This document shows, in pieces, positions 62,662 to 64,000 of a stretch of DNA of 64,000 nt. The notes below the pieces were generated by a model that was not told the origin of the DNA, did not search any database, and saw only the letters and a program-made list of their open reading frames with translations. Position numbers and translations under genes: made by a program. Each line of letters opens with the position of its first letter. The stretch's first letter is position 1. The DNA is from Prevotella sp. UBA3675 (GTDB lineage: Bacteria; Bacteroidota; Bacteroidia; Bacteroidales; Bacteroidaceae), in contig DFJI01000039.1 in NCBI GenBank assembly GCA_002372235.1, positions 1 to 64,000 on the forward strand. The letters run 5' to 3'.

Positions 62662-63141
62662 TCACCGTTCGTAATCAACGAAGGCATAGCGCTGCGCATG
62701 TCGCTCGTCGGAAGGATGCGCCTCGCGGGCTACTTCTTTCCAGTCACTGTAGTCGGGGAAGAAGGTGTCGGCCTCAGCAGGGGTGTCGTCTATCTCAGTG
62801 AGACACAGGCGGTCGGCCTTGCCGATGAGCTGGCGGTAGAGGCTCGCCCCACCTATTATATATATATGCTCGTCGGGGTGACAGGTGGCAATGAAGTCAT
62901 CCCATGTGCGGAAGCACTCGCAGCCGGGCAGTGATGCCGTGCTCGTGGTGAGCACGCAGTTGCGGCGGTTGGGCAGTGCTCCCTTGGGCAGACTCTCGAA
63001 TGTATGGCGCCCCATGAGGATGGTGTGGCCAGTGGTGAGCTGCTTGAAGCGCTTCAGGTCGTTTGGCAGCCAGTAGATGAGCTTGTTCTGAAAGCCGATG
63101 GCCCTGTTGCGGGCCACGGATGCAATCATGGAAATAGTCAT
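62662..63141 (-). CDS. folA: Dihydrofolate reductase
   Basis: 159 residues. It reduces dihydrofolate with NADPH. ARNRAIGFQNKLIYWLPNDLKRFK holds the catalytic Asp in W-L-P-N-D; HTILMGRHTFESL and HIYIIGGASLYRQLI bind NADPH; TEIDDTPAEADTFFP is the family C-terminal motif. One extra residue in KLIYWLP compared with the usual LPW form is a minor oddity. It follows the transporter gene on the same strand with a 15-nt gap. Confidence 0.95.
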   Translation of the reverse strand: MTISMIASVARNRAIGFQNKLIYWLPNDLKRFKQLTTGHTILMGRHTFESLPKGALPNRRNCVLTTSTASLPGCECFRTWDDFIATCHPDEHIYIIGGASLYRQLIGKADRLCLTEIDDTPAEADTFFPDYSDWKEVAREAHPSDERHAQRYAFVDYER

Positions 63142-63156
63142 TCTCCCGATTCTGAA

Positions 63157-64000
63157 TTAAATCACATGCAATGTTCCCATGAAGTAGAGCAACGTGTAGC
63201 CCAGCACCATTGAGATGATGCCCACGATGAGACCAATCTTGGCCATCTGATTCTGATGCACCAGATTGGTGGCATAAGCCAGCGCGTTAGGAGGCGTAGA
63301 GATGGGCAGCACCATTGCGCTCGAGGCAGCAACAGCCACGCCTATGAGCACGGTGGGCGTGCCGCCGATGGCATTGAGCTTGTCGCCCATAGCTGCGCAG
63401 ACCACAGCCAGGATAGGCATGAGCAGTGCGGCGGTGGCTGAGTTGGAGATGAAGTTGGACAGCCCGTAGCAGATGAGTCCTGAGAGCAACAGGATGAGCA
63501 GTGGCGAGAACTGGCCAAAGGGAATGCTCTGCACGGCGAGTGCTGCCAGTCCTGAGGCATTCAGGCCGTAGCCCAAGGCAAAGCCGCCGGCCACCATCCA
63601 GATGACAGACCAGTTGATTTCCTCTAAGTCGGCACGGGTGATGACCCCAGTGAGCGCGAACACCATGAAAGGGATGAGCGCCACGGTGTAGGAGTTGATG
63701 CCTGTGACGGTATCGAGCAGCCAGAGCAGCACCGTCACGAAGAAAGTGATGATCACGATATAAGTGCGCGGTTCCTTCTTCATGCCGCCTTCAATCTTCA
63801 GTTCCACCGTCTTCTGCGAGAAGGGGAAGATGGTCTTGAGCAGCATCCAGCTGATGAAGAGCAACAGTGCCACGAGCGGCAGCATGAACATCATCCACTG
63901 TCCGAAGCCCAGTCCGAGGTTCAGCCCCTCGGGATCGTTCAGATACTTCATGGCGATAGTGTTGGGAGGTGTGCCGATGGGTGTTCCCATGCCGCCCAGG
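63157..64000 (-). CDS. SLC13/DASS-family anion:sodium symporter (5' end outside the window)
   Basis: The last 280 or so codons are present and the frame is open through the right edge, so the start lies outside. LGGMGTPIGTPPNTIA and a second SNSATAALLMPI / STPPNALAYATN pair are the two sodium-binding signature regions of divalent-anion symporters (SNT and TPPNAxx). Several hydrophobic spans follow. It probably imports dicarboxylates or related anions into the cytoplasm with sodium. Substrate cannot be decided from this part. Confidence 0.92.
   Translation of the reverse strand, partial: LGGMGTPIGTPPNTIAMKYLNDPEGLNLGLGFGQWMMFMLPLVALLLFISWMLLKTIFPFSQKTVELKIEGGMKKEPRTYIVIITFFVTVLLWLLDTVTGINSYTVALIPFMVFALTGVITRADLEEINWSVIWMVAGGFALGYGLNASGLAALAVQSIPFGQFSPLLILLLSGLICYGLSNFISNSATAALLMPILAVVCAAMGDKLNAIGGTPTVLIGVAVAASSAMVLPISTPPNALAYATNLVHQNQMAKIGLIVGIISMVLGYTLLYFMGTLHVI

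Noticed and set aside
1..64000. tRNA or rRNA genes, prophage genes or transposases
   Set aside because: None recognised on reading both strands; no integrase, capsid, terminase or transposase motifs were seen.

Overview
The window looks like chromosomal DNA of a Bacteroidales bacterium, most likely a gut or rumen Prevotella/Segatella-type species. Many genes have the Bacteroidetes -7 promoter box TAnnTTTG upstream. There is a SusC/SusD pair, several large secreted enzymes share a C-terminal tail ending in KKVVVK or similar, and a PorE-like T9SS lipoprotein is present. Gene content (pectin breakdown, glycogen-type storage, C10 protease with BspA-like repeats) fits a plant-polysaccharide fermenter. 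Species assignment is inference.

Region by region. 0-15.8 kb is a pectin utilisation locus: the tail of a secreted protein, a duplicated-domain secreted protein, a giant pectinesterase (CE8), SusC, SusD, a lipoprotein with FN3-like and beta-helix parts, a four-helix-bundle protein and a PL1 pectate lyase. 15.7-18.3 kb holds pdxT, pdxS and an unusual regulator in which a shortened ThiD-like kinase fold is joined to an AraC-type HTH. A GH2 enzyme follows (18.5-20.8 kb). 21-25.7 kb is a glycogen-type operon (GH133 debranching enzyme, GT4 synthase, GH57 protein lacking expected catalytic residues) with a divergent Crp/Fnr regulator, then a DAG-kinase-like gene.

28.3-36.5 kb is accessory. Its centre is a two-gene system: a SIR2-like/TIR protein whose 3' end overlaps a STAND-type NTPase carrying a membrane segment, a coiled coil and 13 nearly identical WD40 repeats. 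This is the best candidate in the window for an undescribed immune system. A GH25 lysozyme lipoprotein, small membrane or secreted proteins and a CX5R phosphatase follow. 36.5-43.7 kb returns to core functions: miaA, a DUF4450-like glycosidase, and a cluster that looks like MurNAc recycling (AmgK-like kinase fused to RapZ C-terminal domain, SASA-type esterase, MurU-like uridylyltransferase).

43.7-50.7 kb is a visibly AT-rich island, all genes on the minus strand: XRE regulator, AbiH, WG-repeat/DEDDh exonuclease fusion, a small protein and a DUF1016/PDDEXK nuclease. It lies between two copies of a roughly 120-bp direct repeat and looks like a second defence locus. 50.7-64 kb holds guaA, a large C10 protease with three EF-hand/LRR modules, porE, a PspC-domain gene, an RNA m5C methyltransferase with simple-sequence insertions in frame, thyA, folA and a partial SLC13-type transporter.

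All calls come from reading the sequence; no database search or structure prediction was run.
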